This document shows, in pieces, positions 25,267 through 31,913 of a DNA stretch of 64,000 bases (within the stretch, counting starts at the first letter, position 1; each line of letters opens with the position of its first letter). The DNA lies in the NCBI GenBank assembly GCA_045534575.1, contig JAZSJZ010000013.1, forward strand, positions 30,480-94,479. The letters are read 5' to 3'. The translations under genes were made by a program, and so were the position numbers. Under the pieces are notes generated by a model that was not told where the DNA came from, ran no database searches, and saw nothing but the letters and a program-made list of their open reading frames with translations. Source of the DNA: UBA4636 sp045534575 (lineage in GTDB: Bacteria > Bacillota > Clostridia > Christensenellales > Borkfalkiaceae).

Positions 25267-25295
25267 TTGAAAAATTTGTCGGGTTATGGTATAAT
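25267..25295 (+). promoter_or_regulatory. promoter of the small membrane peptide / hydrolase unit
   Basis: TTGAAA (25267-25272), 17 bases, TATAAT (25290-25295) with TG one base upstream of the -10. Confidence 0.8.
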
Positions 25296-25333
25296 AATCT
25301 CATCGATAAATAAGAATTTGATGAAGGAATTAT

Positions 25334-25501
25334 ATGAAAAAGGTATTTCAAGTAATTTGCTGTGCTGCTGGCGCTGGAATGATTGGCTTTTTTGCTAATC
25401 AGTTAAATACTGTAATAGGGTGTGTGTTTTTCACTCTTGGTGTTGCTTTGCTTGTCAGTTCAATCATTTTGGTTTCCAAAAAAGATAAAGATAATAAATA
25501 A
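25334..25501 (+). CDS. 55-residue membrane peptide
   Basis: MKKVFQVICCAAGAGMIGFF opens the protein. It has two hydrophobic segments (~5-20 and ~27-47) and a charged tail KKDKDNK. AAGGAATT lies 5 bases before the ATG and a good promoter is 39 bases upstream, which makes a real small gene likely. I know no family for it. It is followed 29 bases later by an alpha/beta hydrolase gene with which it is probably co-transcribed. Its glutamine codon is CAG in one case, uncommon in the core genes here. Confidence 0.7.
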   Translation: MKKVFQVICCAAGAGMIGFFANQLNTVIGCVFFTLGVALLVSSIILVSKKDKDNK

Positions 25502-25530
25502 ATTTCAATTTATAAGCGAGGTGAAATCGG

Positions 25531-26229
25531 TTGAATTACATAGAATACGGAAAAGAGCGTAAAGATGTAATCGTGTTCTTACACGGAGGCGGTTTGTCGT
25601 GGTGGAATTATCGTGAAGTGGCAGAAAATCTTTCGTCTGATTACCGTGTAATTTTACCGATATTAGATGGGCATACAAAAAGCGATTGTGATTTCACAAG
25701 CATTGAAGAAAATGCAAAAAGAATAATTAAGTTTATTGATGAGCAGTTTGGCGGTTCAGTGCTGTTAATTGGCGGTTTGTCGCTCGGAGGACAAATAGCA
25801 CTCGAAATTCTATCGCAGAAAAAGGATGCTTGTCAGTATGCATTGATTGAGAGTGCATCGGTTGTCCCGTCAAAATTTACACACGCTATGATTAAGCCCG
25901 CATTTGGAAGTTGCTATGGCTTAATAAAACACAAATGGTTCTCTAAGTTGCAATTCAAATCACTAAGAATAAAAAAGGATTTTTTTGAGGACTATTTCCG
26001 AGATACTTGCGGTATTTCTAAATCGAATATGATTGCTTTTTTAGAAGCGAATGCTTTATTTGTTGGCGAGAAAGAAAACAGAAAAATGCGAAAATCAGCA
26101 AAAATAATTCACGAAAAACTACAAGGAAGTTTATTGCAGGTTCTCCCCAAAATGTATCATGGGGAATTTTCCATAAATCACGCTGAAGACTATGCAAGCA
26201 CTATACGAGAAATCGTAACACAAAGATAA
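25531..26229 (+). CDS. alpha/beta hydrolase
   Basis: 232 residues. Oxyanion-loop VFLHGGGLSWWNYREVA (~14-30), nucleophile elbow GGLSLGGQIALE with Ser about 83, and a late histidine (MYHGEFS or INHAED, ~211-219) as triad candidate. Substrate unknown. The start is TTG, chosen because GAGGTGA lies 6 bases before it and MNYIEYG is the usual first strand of the fold; no ATG is suitable. Codon use departs from the core: NAY codons before G end in C only 5 of 15 times, against 13 of 14 in the first half of thyA, and CAG is frequent. Likely acquired with its two upstream neighbours. Confidence 0.88.
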   Translation: MNYIEYGKERKDVIVFLHGGGLSWWNYREVAENLSSDYRVILPILDGHTKSDCDFTSIEENAKRIIKFIDEQFGGSVLLIGGLSLGGQIALEILSQKKDACQYALIESASVVPSKFTHAMIKPAFGSCYGLIKHKWFSKLQFKSLRIKKDFFEDYFRDTCGISKSNMIAFLEANALFVGEKENRKMRKSAKIIHEKLQGSLLQVLPKMYHGEFSINHAEDYASTIREIVTQR

Positions 26230-26275
26230 ATTCCAATTTATTGGGTGGGCTTAATAATTATAACTAAATATTTTT

Positions 26276-26310
26276 AAAGGGTGGGGATTTATATCCTGCC
26301 CTTAAATTTT
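26276..26310 (+). terminator. terminator after the hydrolase gene
   Basis: AAGGG...GGAT (26277-26288) pairs with ATCC...CCCTT (26293-26303) around a small internal loop, followed by AAATTTTT. The 5' arm AAAGGGTGGG is the same as in the terminator at 25168, suggesting a shared origin of the segment. Confidence 0.65.
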
Positions 26311-26316
26311 TGCATA

Positions 26317-26360
26317 AAAAAACAACGTAAAATCAAACCTTTTGGTTCAACTTACGTTGT
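26317..26360 (-). terminator. minus-strand hairpin with T tail
   Basis: ACAACGTAA (26322-26330) pairs with TTACGTTGT (26352-26360), with further pairing AACC/GGTT inside. Read on the minus strand it ends in seven T. It would end a minus-strand transcript coming from the tRNA side. No gene for it lies between here and 26430 that I can support. Confidence 0.5.
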
Positions 26361-26430
26361 AGGTGATGCAAATATTCACTATTACTTATTACTTAATCGA
26401 CAAGTTTTTAAAAGTGAAAAGTGAATAAGT

Positions 26431-26465
26431 AAAAAATCGACAAGCGTAAAACTTGTCGATTTTTT
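26431..26465. terminator. strong bidirectional hairpin beside the tRNA fragment
   Basis: Perfect 14-bp arms AAAAAATCGACAAG (26431-26444) and CTTGTCGATTTTTT (26452-26465), 7-nt loop. On the minus strand it directly follows the duplicated tRNA-Leu 3' end, in the same arrangement as the hairpin at 26617-26650 follows the intact tRNA. Confidence 0.75.
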
Positions 26466-26486
26466 GGTGCCGCTGGCCGGACTCGA
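26460..26486 (-). repeat. duplicated 3' end of tRNA-Leu (27-bp direct repeat)
   Basis: These 27 bases are identical to 26645-26671, the 3' end of the intact tRNA-Leu: T loop, T-stem 3' strand, acceptor 3' strand and CCA, plus six T of the terminator. Copies are 185 bases apart. Beyond TCGA the sequences diverge, so this is a broken tRNA end, the kind left by integration at the 3' end of a tRNA gene. The interval holds short inverted repeats (AAACGC..GCGTTT at 26499, GTTAAAAC..GTTTTAAC at 26517, CTCGC..GCGAG at 26562) and no open frame. Confidence 0.75.
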
Positions 26487-26579
26487 GAGACTTTTTGGAA
26501 ACGCTAAAGCGTTTTTGTTAAAACAAGTTTTAACGCCAAAAGTCAATATTATATAACTTTTCTCGCTTACGCGAGTTTA

Positions 26580-26593
26580 GCCGGTTCGACTCC
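26580..26593 (+). repeat. T-arm-like fragment in the opposite orientation
   Basis: GCCGGTTCGACTCC matches the tRNA-Leu T arm (GCCGGTTCGAGTCC) at 13 of 14 positions but on the plus strand, opposite to the real tRNA. It is preceded by a CTCGC-TTAC-GCGAG hairpin resembling a class II tRNA variable arm. The acceptor half is missing, so it looks like a tRNA remnant. Confidence 0.45.
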
Positions 26594-26616
26594 TTAATCA
26601 TCTATCAACAATAATC

Positions 26617-26650
26617 AAAAAACACTCTAGAAAAATCTAGAGTGTTTTTT
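26617..26650. terminator. terminator of tRNA-Leu
   Basis: 15-bp perfect arms AAAAAACACTCTAGA and TCTAGAGTGTTTTTT, 4-nt loop, placed immediately 3' of the tRNA on the minus strand. Confidence 0.88.
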
Positions 26651-26736
26651 GGTGCCGCTGGCCGGACTCGAACCGGCACGCTGTCGCCAGCGGCAGATTT
26701 TGAGTCTGCTACGTCTGCCAATTTCGTCACAGCGGC
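26650..26736 (-). tRNA. tRNA-Leu (anticodon CAA)
   Basis: Read on the minus strand: acceptor stem GCCGCTG pairs with CAGCGGC, anticodon stem GCAGA/TCTGC encloses loop CTCAAAA, giving anticodon CAA (reads UUG). A long variable arm CGCTG-GCGA-CAGCG marks a class II tRNA, and the T arm GCCGG-TTCGAGT-CCGGC is intact. CCA is encoded (26652-26650). Terminator at 26617-26650. It lies between the accessory segment and polA and is transcribed against both. Confidence 0.96.
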
Positions 26737-26865
26737 AAATTTTTAGTTTATTTATTGCTTTTTTTGGTAAAATGTGCAATAATATAATAGTCAATCAAAA
26801 AGCAAAGTTATAATAACATATTGAACTTAATTTTGCAAGGCTTTTTGTGGGGTTTGGTAATTTTT

Positions 26866-29418
26866 ATGGAGAAATTTATTTTAATTGACGGTAACAGTTT
26901 AATAAATCGTGGTTTTTACGCAACGCCCGTTATGAACGCGCCAGACGGCACGCCGACCAACGCCGTTTTAGCGTTTGTTAACATTTTAATTAAACTAATT
27001 GAAGATGTTAAGCCTAACTATATTATGGTTGCTTTCGATAGAAAAGAACCAACTTTTCGCCATAAAATTTACGCTGACTATAAAGGCACGAGAAAGCCTA
27101 TGCCAGACGATTTGCGCCCGCAAATTCCGCTTTTGAAGGAGGTTTTATCAACTTTAGGAATTGCTCACTTCGATATGGCGGGTATTGAGGCGGATGATAT
27201 TATCGGCACGCTATCAAAGCGTTTTTGTTGTGAAACTATAATTATCACGGGCGATAAAGATTCTTTCCAATTAGTTGACGAAACGTCAAAGGTTTTCTTC
27301 ACAAGGCGTGGCGTTAGTGATATTGAGGAATATAACGCCGAAAATTTCAAAGAAAAGGTTGGAATTGAGCCATCTCAAATAACCGACCTAAAAGCCCTAA
27401 TGGGCGATTCTAGCGACAATATTCCCGGCGTTAAGGGCGTAGGCGAGAAAACGGCTTTATCTTTAATTCAAACTTATGGTAACATTGAAACGCTTTATAA
27501 TAAAATCGGCGAGGTTAAAGGAAAACTTCAAGAAAAATTAATTTTAGATAAAGACAACGCCTTTTTATCTAAAACGCTTGCAACTATAAACACTCAAGTT
27601 GATATGCCTTTTACTGAAGATAATTGCGTTTATTCTTATCCATTTAATCAAAAGGCGAAAGAACTTTTTACTAGGCTTAACTTTAAATCTCTTCTTAAAA
27701 AGAATTCTATTTTTAGTCAAGAAGAAGTTGAATCTAAGCCTAAAACGTTAGACGTTAAAACTATTGTCGCAAAGAGCAAAAATGAAATTATGTCTTTCAT
27801 AAAAACTTCTAAATTCTCAGTAGTTATCAGCGATTTTGTAAGTTTTTATAATTTTGATGGCGTTGAAGTTAATCTTAAAATTAAAGATAATTTCTTTGAC
27901 GACGGCTTTTTGTTTGACGAGGCAATTTGCGCCCTAAAAGATATTTTTGAAAACAAAAACAATAGCGTTTTAGTTTATGGTAAAAAGTCGATTATTAAGA
28001 TTTTGAAAGAGAATAACGTTTTTCCACAAGCAAAGTTTGACGACCTTCTTCTTCTAAAATATTTAGTTGATTATCAAGGAAAAGAAGAAACTTTTAGTGA
28101 GATTTCAATCTTTAATTCCTTTGATAAAAACGCCCTTGCTTTTTCTCAAGCAAACCTATTTGAAGAACTTTTGCAAAAAGCAACTGACGAAGAAAAAAGG
28201 CTTTATTATGACGTTGAATTAAAACTTAGCGACGTTCTTCTATCTATGGAAGAGGAGGGCGTTAAGGTTGATAAAGATAATTTGGAAAAAATGTCTTTAT
28301 ACTATAAAGGCAAGATTGACGACCTTTCTAAAAGAATAAAAGAAATTGCGGGTGAAGACGTTAATTTAAACTCCACTAAGCAGTTATCTTACGTTTTGTT
28401 TGAAAAACTTGGTTTAAAACACGGCAAGAAAAATAAAGGCGGTGCGTATTCAACAAACGTTGAAATTTTAGAAGACCTTGCAGAAGAACACGAGATAATT
28501 CCTTTAATTTTAACCTATCGAAAATACGCAAAGTTACTCTCTACTTACATTGACGGTTTCAAGCCTTTAATCGAAAAGGACACTGGCGTTATAAAAACGA
28601 CCTATTTTCAAGCGCAAACGGCAACGGGGAGATTATCTTCAAGAAAGCCAAATCTTCAAAACATACCTGTTAGAGATGAAGAAGGAAAAGAGGTTAGAAA
28701 ACTGTTTAGCGCAAGAAGTGAAGATAGAATTTTGATTGACGCTGACTATTCGCAAATTGAGTTAAGGCTTTTAGCTGAATATTCTAAGTGCCAAACGTTA
28801 ATTGATGCGTTCAAAAATGGCGAAGATATTCACACAGACACTGCCTCACGAGTTTTCGGCGTTAAAAAAGAAGACGTTACCAAAGATATGAGGCGAAGCG
28901 CAAAAGCCGTTAACTTTGGCATAATTTACGGCATTAGTGATTACGGTTTAGCGGAAAATCTTAAAATTTCGCCTAAAACTGCTGGTGAATATATTAAAAA
29001 ATATTTCGAAACTTACCCTGAAGTTAAAAAATATATGGAAGAAAACGTTTTGTTTGCTAAAAATAACGGCTTTGCAATAACTCCTTTTGGCAGAAAAAGG
29101 GTGATTTATGAAATAAATTCATCTAACTATAACCAAAGAACGTTTGGCGAAAGAGCGGCAATGAATATGCCACTTCAAGGCGCTGCTGCTGATATTATCA
29201 AAATCGCTATGATAAACGTTCATAATAGGCTTAAAAAAGAAGGCTTAAAGTCTAAACTTATTTTGCAAGTGCACGACGAACTAATTATCGATGCTTATTT
29301 AGACGAAAAAGAAGTTGTTGAAAAACTCTTAAAATATGAAATGGAGAACGCGGTTAAACTTGAAGTTCCTCTAACCGTTGAAGTTAGTTCAAGTTACAAC
29401 TGGTTTGATTGCAAATAA
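26866..29418 (+). CDS. polA: DNA polymerase I
   Basis: 850 residues. N-terminal 5'-3' exonuclease domain (ILIDGNSLINRGFYA, AGIEADDIIGTL, GDKDSFQLVD, GDSSDNIPGVKGVGEKTA; residues 1-290). The middle domain (~300-460) lacks the DxE motif of a working 3'-5' proofreading site. The polymerase domain has DADYSQIELRLLAEYS, RRSAKAVNFGIIYG and QVHDELI. I use the ATG of MEKFILIDG; a TTG 15 codons upstream adds a non-homologous stretch. The ribosome site is weak (GGGG/GGTAATTTTT). coaE and a lytic transglycosylase follow, a common clostridial order. Confidence 0.96.
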   Translation: MEKFILIDGNSLINRGFYATPVMNAPDGTPTNAVLAFVNILIKLIEDVKPNYIMVAFDRKEPTFRHKIYADYKGTRKPMPDDLRPQIPLLKEVLSTLGIAHFDMAGIEADDIIGTLSKRFCCETIIITGDKDSFQLVDETSKVFFTRRGVSDIEEYNAENFKEKVGIEPSQITDLKALMGDSSDNIPGVKGVGEKTALSLIQTYGNIETLYNKIGEVKGKLQEKLILDKDNAFLSKTLATINTQVDMPFTEDNCVYSYPFNQKAKELFTRLNFKSLLKKNSIFSQEEVESKPKTLDVKTIVAKSKNEIMSFIKTSKFSVVISDFVSFYNFDGVEVNLKIKDNFFDDGFLFDEAICALKDIFENKNNSVLVYGKKSIIKILKENNVFPQAKFDDLLLLKYLVDYQGKEETFSEISIFNSFDKNALAFSQANLFEELLQKATDEEKRLYYDVELKLSDVLLSMEEEGVKVDKDNLEKMSLYYKGKIDDLSKRIKEIAGEDVNLNSTKQLSYVLFEKLGLKHGKKNKGGAYSTNVEILEDLAEEHEIIPLILTYRKYAKLLSTYIDGFKPLIEKDTGVIKTTYFQAQTATGRLSSRKPNLQNIPVRDEEGKEVRKLFSARSEDRILIDADYSQIELRLLAEYSKCQTLIDAFKNGEDIHTDTASRVFGVKKEDVTKDMRRSAKAVNFGIIYGISDYGLAENLKISPKTAGEYIKKYFETYPEVKKYMEENVLFAKNNGFAITPFGRKRVIYEINSSNYNQRTFGERAAMNMPLQGAAADIIKIAMINVHNRLKKEGLKSKLILQVHDELIIDAYLDEKEVVEKLLKYEMENAVKLEVPLTVEVSSSYNWFDCK

Positions 29419-29431
29419 CCAAAAAAACATT

Positions 29432-30034
29432 ATGAAAAAGATAAAAATTGCTATAACGGGCGGTATTGCAAGCGGAAAATCTTCGGTTGCAAATATTATT
29501 AAAAATTTAGGTTATTCGGTTTTTAGCGCTGATAAAATTTATAACGATTTAATAAAAAATGAAGAAATTGTTAAAAAAATCAGCGAAAAACTCGGTGTTT
29601 TGCCCAAAATTATTGACGGAAAATTCCAATTAGATAAAGAGGCTGTTTCTAACCTTGTTTTTAACAATAAAGAAAAACTAAAAACGCTAAACTCGTTCAC
29701 GCACGCCTTAGTTTATGAAAAAATTCAACAAATTTTTGAAAATTTAAGCGAAGAATTGGTGTTTTTTGAAGTTCCTTTGCTTTTTGAGAGTAATATGCAA
29801 GATAATTTCGACCAAGTTTTTGTTGTTGTTCGCGATAAAAAACAAAGAATTTTAAGCGCAATGGAGCGAGATAACGTTTCAAAAGATAAGATTTTGCAAA
29901 AGATTGCAAATCAAGTCGATTATGATAATTTAGCCTTAAACGAGCATACTATTATTTATAACGACGGCGATTTAACGGCGTTAAATAGTAAGGTTGTGCT
30001 AATTATTGAAGATATTAAAAAGAAATTTATTTAA
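29432..30034 (+). CDS. coaE: dephospho-CoA kinase
   Basis: 200 residues. Final step of coenzyme A synthesis. P-loop ITGGIASGKSS (~7-17), DKIYNDL (Asp after the first strand), and the lid FFEVPLLFES typical of CoaE. I start at the ATG of MKKIKIAITGG; upstream codons belong to the polA tail in another frame. No clear ribosome site precedes the ATG, 13 bases after the polA stop. The 3' end overlaps the next gene by 29 bases. Confidence 0.95.
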   Translation: MKKIKIAITGGIASGKSSVANIIKNLGYSVFSADKIYNDLIKNEEIVKKISEKLGVLPKIIDGKFQLDKEAVSNLVFNNKEKLKTLNSFTHALVYEKIQQIFENLSEELVFFEVPLLFESNMQDNFDQVFVVVRDKKQRILSAMERDNVSKDKILQKIANQVDYDNLALNEHTIIYNDGDLTALNSKVVLIIEDIKKKFI

Positions 30035-30548
30035 ACCTATTTTAATAGCGTTATTTATCTTAAGTTTGTTAATAATTGCGCTGTTTATCAAAAATTTTTC
30101 TATTCCCAAAGATTGCAAAGATTTAGCGAAAGAGTTTTCAAACAAGTATTTTCAAGACGAAAAACTCGTGCTTGCAATTATGAAGGCTGAGAGCAATTTT
30201 AACAAAAACGCAACGTCAAACAAAAACGCTTGCGGGCTTATGCAAATAGTTCCAAAAACGTTTGAATTTGTTACCGAACGTTACGGCTTGAATTGCCAAG
30301 ATATATTTAATTCTAAAGATAATATTGAGGTAGGTTGCTGTTATTTGCAATATTTGTTTGAAAAGTTTAATGACGAAACGCTTGTTTTGTGCGCTTATAA
30401 TGCGGGCGAAGGCGTTGTTCGAAGTTGGCTAAAAGACGAAAAATACTCAAAAGACAGAAAAAATCTTGATATTATTCCCTATAAGGAAACGAGAGATTAC
30501 GTTAACAAAGTTAAAATTTACAAAAAAATTTACGAAGGACTATTTTAG
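30006..30548 (+). CDS. membrane-anchored lytic transglycosylase (SLT domain)
   Basis: 180 residues: a short basic start, one membrane anchor (~11-28) and a single SLT domain outside the cell. Catalytic glutamate in MKAESNFNKNATS (~62), then ACGLMQIVPKTFEFV and CAYNAGEGVVRSWL. It cleaves the peptidoglycan glycan strand in known homologues. Start is TTG inside the coaE 3' end (29-base overlap); no other start gives the anchor helix. Coupled to coaE translation. Confidence 0.9.
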   Translation: MKILKRNLFKPILIALFILSLLIIALFIKNFSIPKDCKDLAKEFSNKYFQDEKLVLAIMKAESNFNKNATSNKNACGLMQIVPKTFEFVTERYGLNCQDIFNSKDNIEVGCCYLQYLFEKFNDETLVLCAYNAGEGVVRSWLKDEKYSKDRKNLDIIPYKETRDYVNKVKIYKKIYEGLF

Positions 30549-30551
30549 TTT

Positions 30552-30989
30552 ATGAAAGCAGTTGTTCAAAGGGTAAAATACGCAACGCTTGAGTGCGAAA
30601 GCGAGTTGATTTCTAAAATTGATAAAGGTTTAGTAGTTTTTTTCGGTGTTCAAAAGGGTGATACGCTAGATAAGGTTGATTATCTTGCAAAAAAGATATC
30701 TAATTTGCGTGTTTTTGAAGACGAAAATGGCAAAATGAACTTATCAGTTAAAGATATTTGCGGTGAAATTCTCGCCGTTTCGCAGTTTACTTTAATCGCC
30801 GACTTATCTCACGGCAATAGACCGGGGTTTTCATATGCTGAAACGCCCGAAATTGCTAACAACGTTTACGAGATTTTTCTTGAAAAACTAAAAGAAAACG
30901 GCGTTAAAGTTCAAAAAGGCGTGTTCGGTGGCGATATGAAAATCAATCAATTAAACGACGGGCCCGTTACCATAATTTACGAGGTATAA
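30552..30989 (+). CDS. dtd: D-aminoacyl-tRNA deacylase
   Basis: 145 residues, the family's usual length. Removes D-amino acids, and glycine from tRNA-Ala, from mischarged tRNA. Start MKAVVQRV, the SQFTLIADLSHGNRPGFSYA motif (~77-96) and the NDGPVTI C-terminal Gly-Pro motif are all present. It begins 3 bases after the transglycosylase stop. Confidence 0.96.
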   Translation: MKAVVQRVKYATLECESELISKIDKGLVVFFGVQKGDTLDKVDYLAKKISNLRVFEDENGKMNLSVKDICGEILAVSQFTLIADLSHGNRPGFSYAETPEIANNVYEIFLEKLKENGVKVQKGVFGGDMKINQLNDGPVTIIYEV

Positions 30990-30990
30990 A

Positions 30991-31668
30991 ATGAATGAAA
31001 AATTGCTCCGTGAAAAACTTTTGGCTGAAGGCGCGACAATAGTCGGGTTTTGCAAACTGCCATATGCGCCAATAAAAGAACTTCCAACGCACGTTTTTGC
31101 AATTTCTATTGCCTATAAATTAAGCGATAGCGTGTTAAAAACTATAACCGATAGACCAAGCATAGCATATTTTCATCATTATAGAACTGTAAATGCTAAA
31201 CTTGACCAACTTTCACTTTTTGCCATGAGAATTATTGAAGATTTGGGGTTTAACGCATTTCCAATTGCGTCATCACAAAGTAAACCGGGCAAAGAAAACG
31301 CAACCTTTGGGCTGTTTCAACACAAAACTGCAGCAAGGCTTTCTGGTGTTGGTTACATAGGCAAAAACGCAATGCTAATCACAAAAAATTATGGTTCAAA
31401 AGTTCGCTTAGCAACCGTTTTGACCGATATGGAGCTATGCCGAGATATGCCTGTTATAGAAAACGGGTGTGGCGATTGCGAGATTTGCAAGAACGCTTGC
31501 CCTGCCGGCGCAATTTTTGGAAAAAACTTTATTGAGGGTATGCAAAGAGGCGATTTTTTCGATGCTGAAAAGTGTTCGGCTCATATGAAAACGTATAACG
31601 ATATTGGGCGTGGAGCGGTTTGCGGAATTTGCATAAATCGTTGCCCGAAAAATAAGTTAAAAGTTTAA
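30991..31668 (+). CDS. double [4Fe-4S] cluster protein, QueG-like
   Basis: 225 residues. The C-terminal third has two ferredoxin-like clusters (CGDCEICKNACP and CGICINRCP with an intervening C). The N-terminal part resembles the epoxyqueuosine reductase family but is much shorter than QueG (about 350-390) and lacks its HEAT tail. In clostridia such short proteins are annotated only as 4Fe-4S double cluster proteins, so I do not assign queuosine reduction. It starts one base after the dtd stop, behind GAGGTATAAA. Confidence 0.82.
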   Translation: MNEKLLREKLLAEGATIVGFCKLPYAPIKELPTHVFAISIAYKLSDSVLKTITDRPSIAYFHHYRTVNAKLDQLSLFAMRIIEDLGFNAFPIASSQSKPGKENATFGLFQHKTAARLSGVGYIGKNAMLITKNYGSKVRLATVLTDMELCRDMPVIENGCGDCEICKNACPAGAIFGKNFIEGMQRGDFFDAEKCSAHMKTYNDIGRGAVCGICINRCPKNKLKV

Positions 31669-31729
31669 AACTAGTATAAAAGTTCACTGCATTGAGCAAA
31701 ATAATATTATCTTTAAAATGGGGTGAATT

Positions 31730-31855
31730 ATGAAAAAGAAAAAGAACAAAATCGTAAAACTCACGGAAATTGATTACGCAAACTACATTATGGCATTAAA
31801 AGAAGAAAAGCCTGTTAGAGTCATAATTCCAGACGAAGAAAAAGATAAGAAATAA
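31730..31855 (+). CDS. 41-residue charged peptide
   Basis: MKKKKNKIVKLTEIDYANYI opens this short frame; over 40 percent of residues are K, E or D and there is no membrane segment. GGGGTGA sits 5 bases before the ATG and a clean terminator follows the stop, both arguing for a real gene. Codon context fits the core genes. No family recognised. It lies alone between the 4Fe-4S gene and convergent tkt. Confidence 0.6.
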   Translation: MKKKKNKIVKLTEIDYANYIMALKEEKPVRVIIPDEEKDKK

Positions 31856-31858
31856 AAA

Positions 31859-31890
31859 ATCTCCCGAAAAATTTCGGGAGATAATTTTTT
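31859..31890. terminator. bidirectional terminator between the small gene and tkt
   Basis: Arms ATCTCCCGAA and TTCGGGAGAT (31859-31882), short loop, T run on the right and A run on the left. It serves both converging units. Confidence 0.85.
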
Positions 31891-31913
31891 TGCTTAAATT
31901 CTAGATAATTTAA

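Noticed and set aside
25171..25398. 75-codon open frame before the hydrolase
   Set aside because: It runs through a terminator and the promoter at 25267 and out of frame with the 55-residue peptide, which has a ribosome site and a sensible membrane profile.
26367..26429. 20-codon open frame followed by a terminator-like hairpin
   Set aside because: Start lies within 3 bases of the only purine-rich site, content is unremarkable, and the hairpin fits the minus-strand tRNA remnant better.
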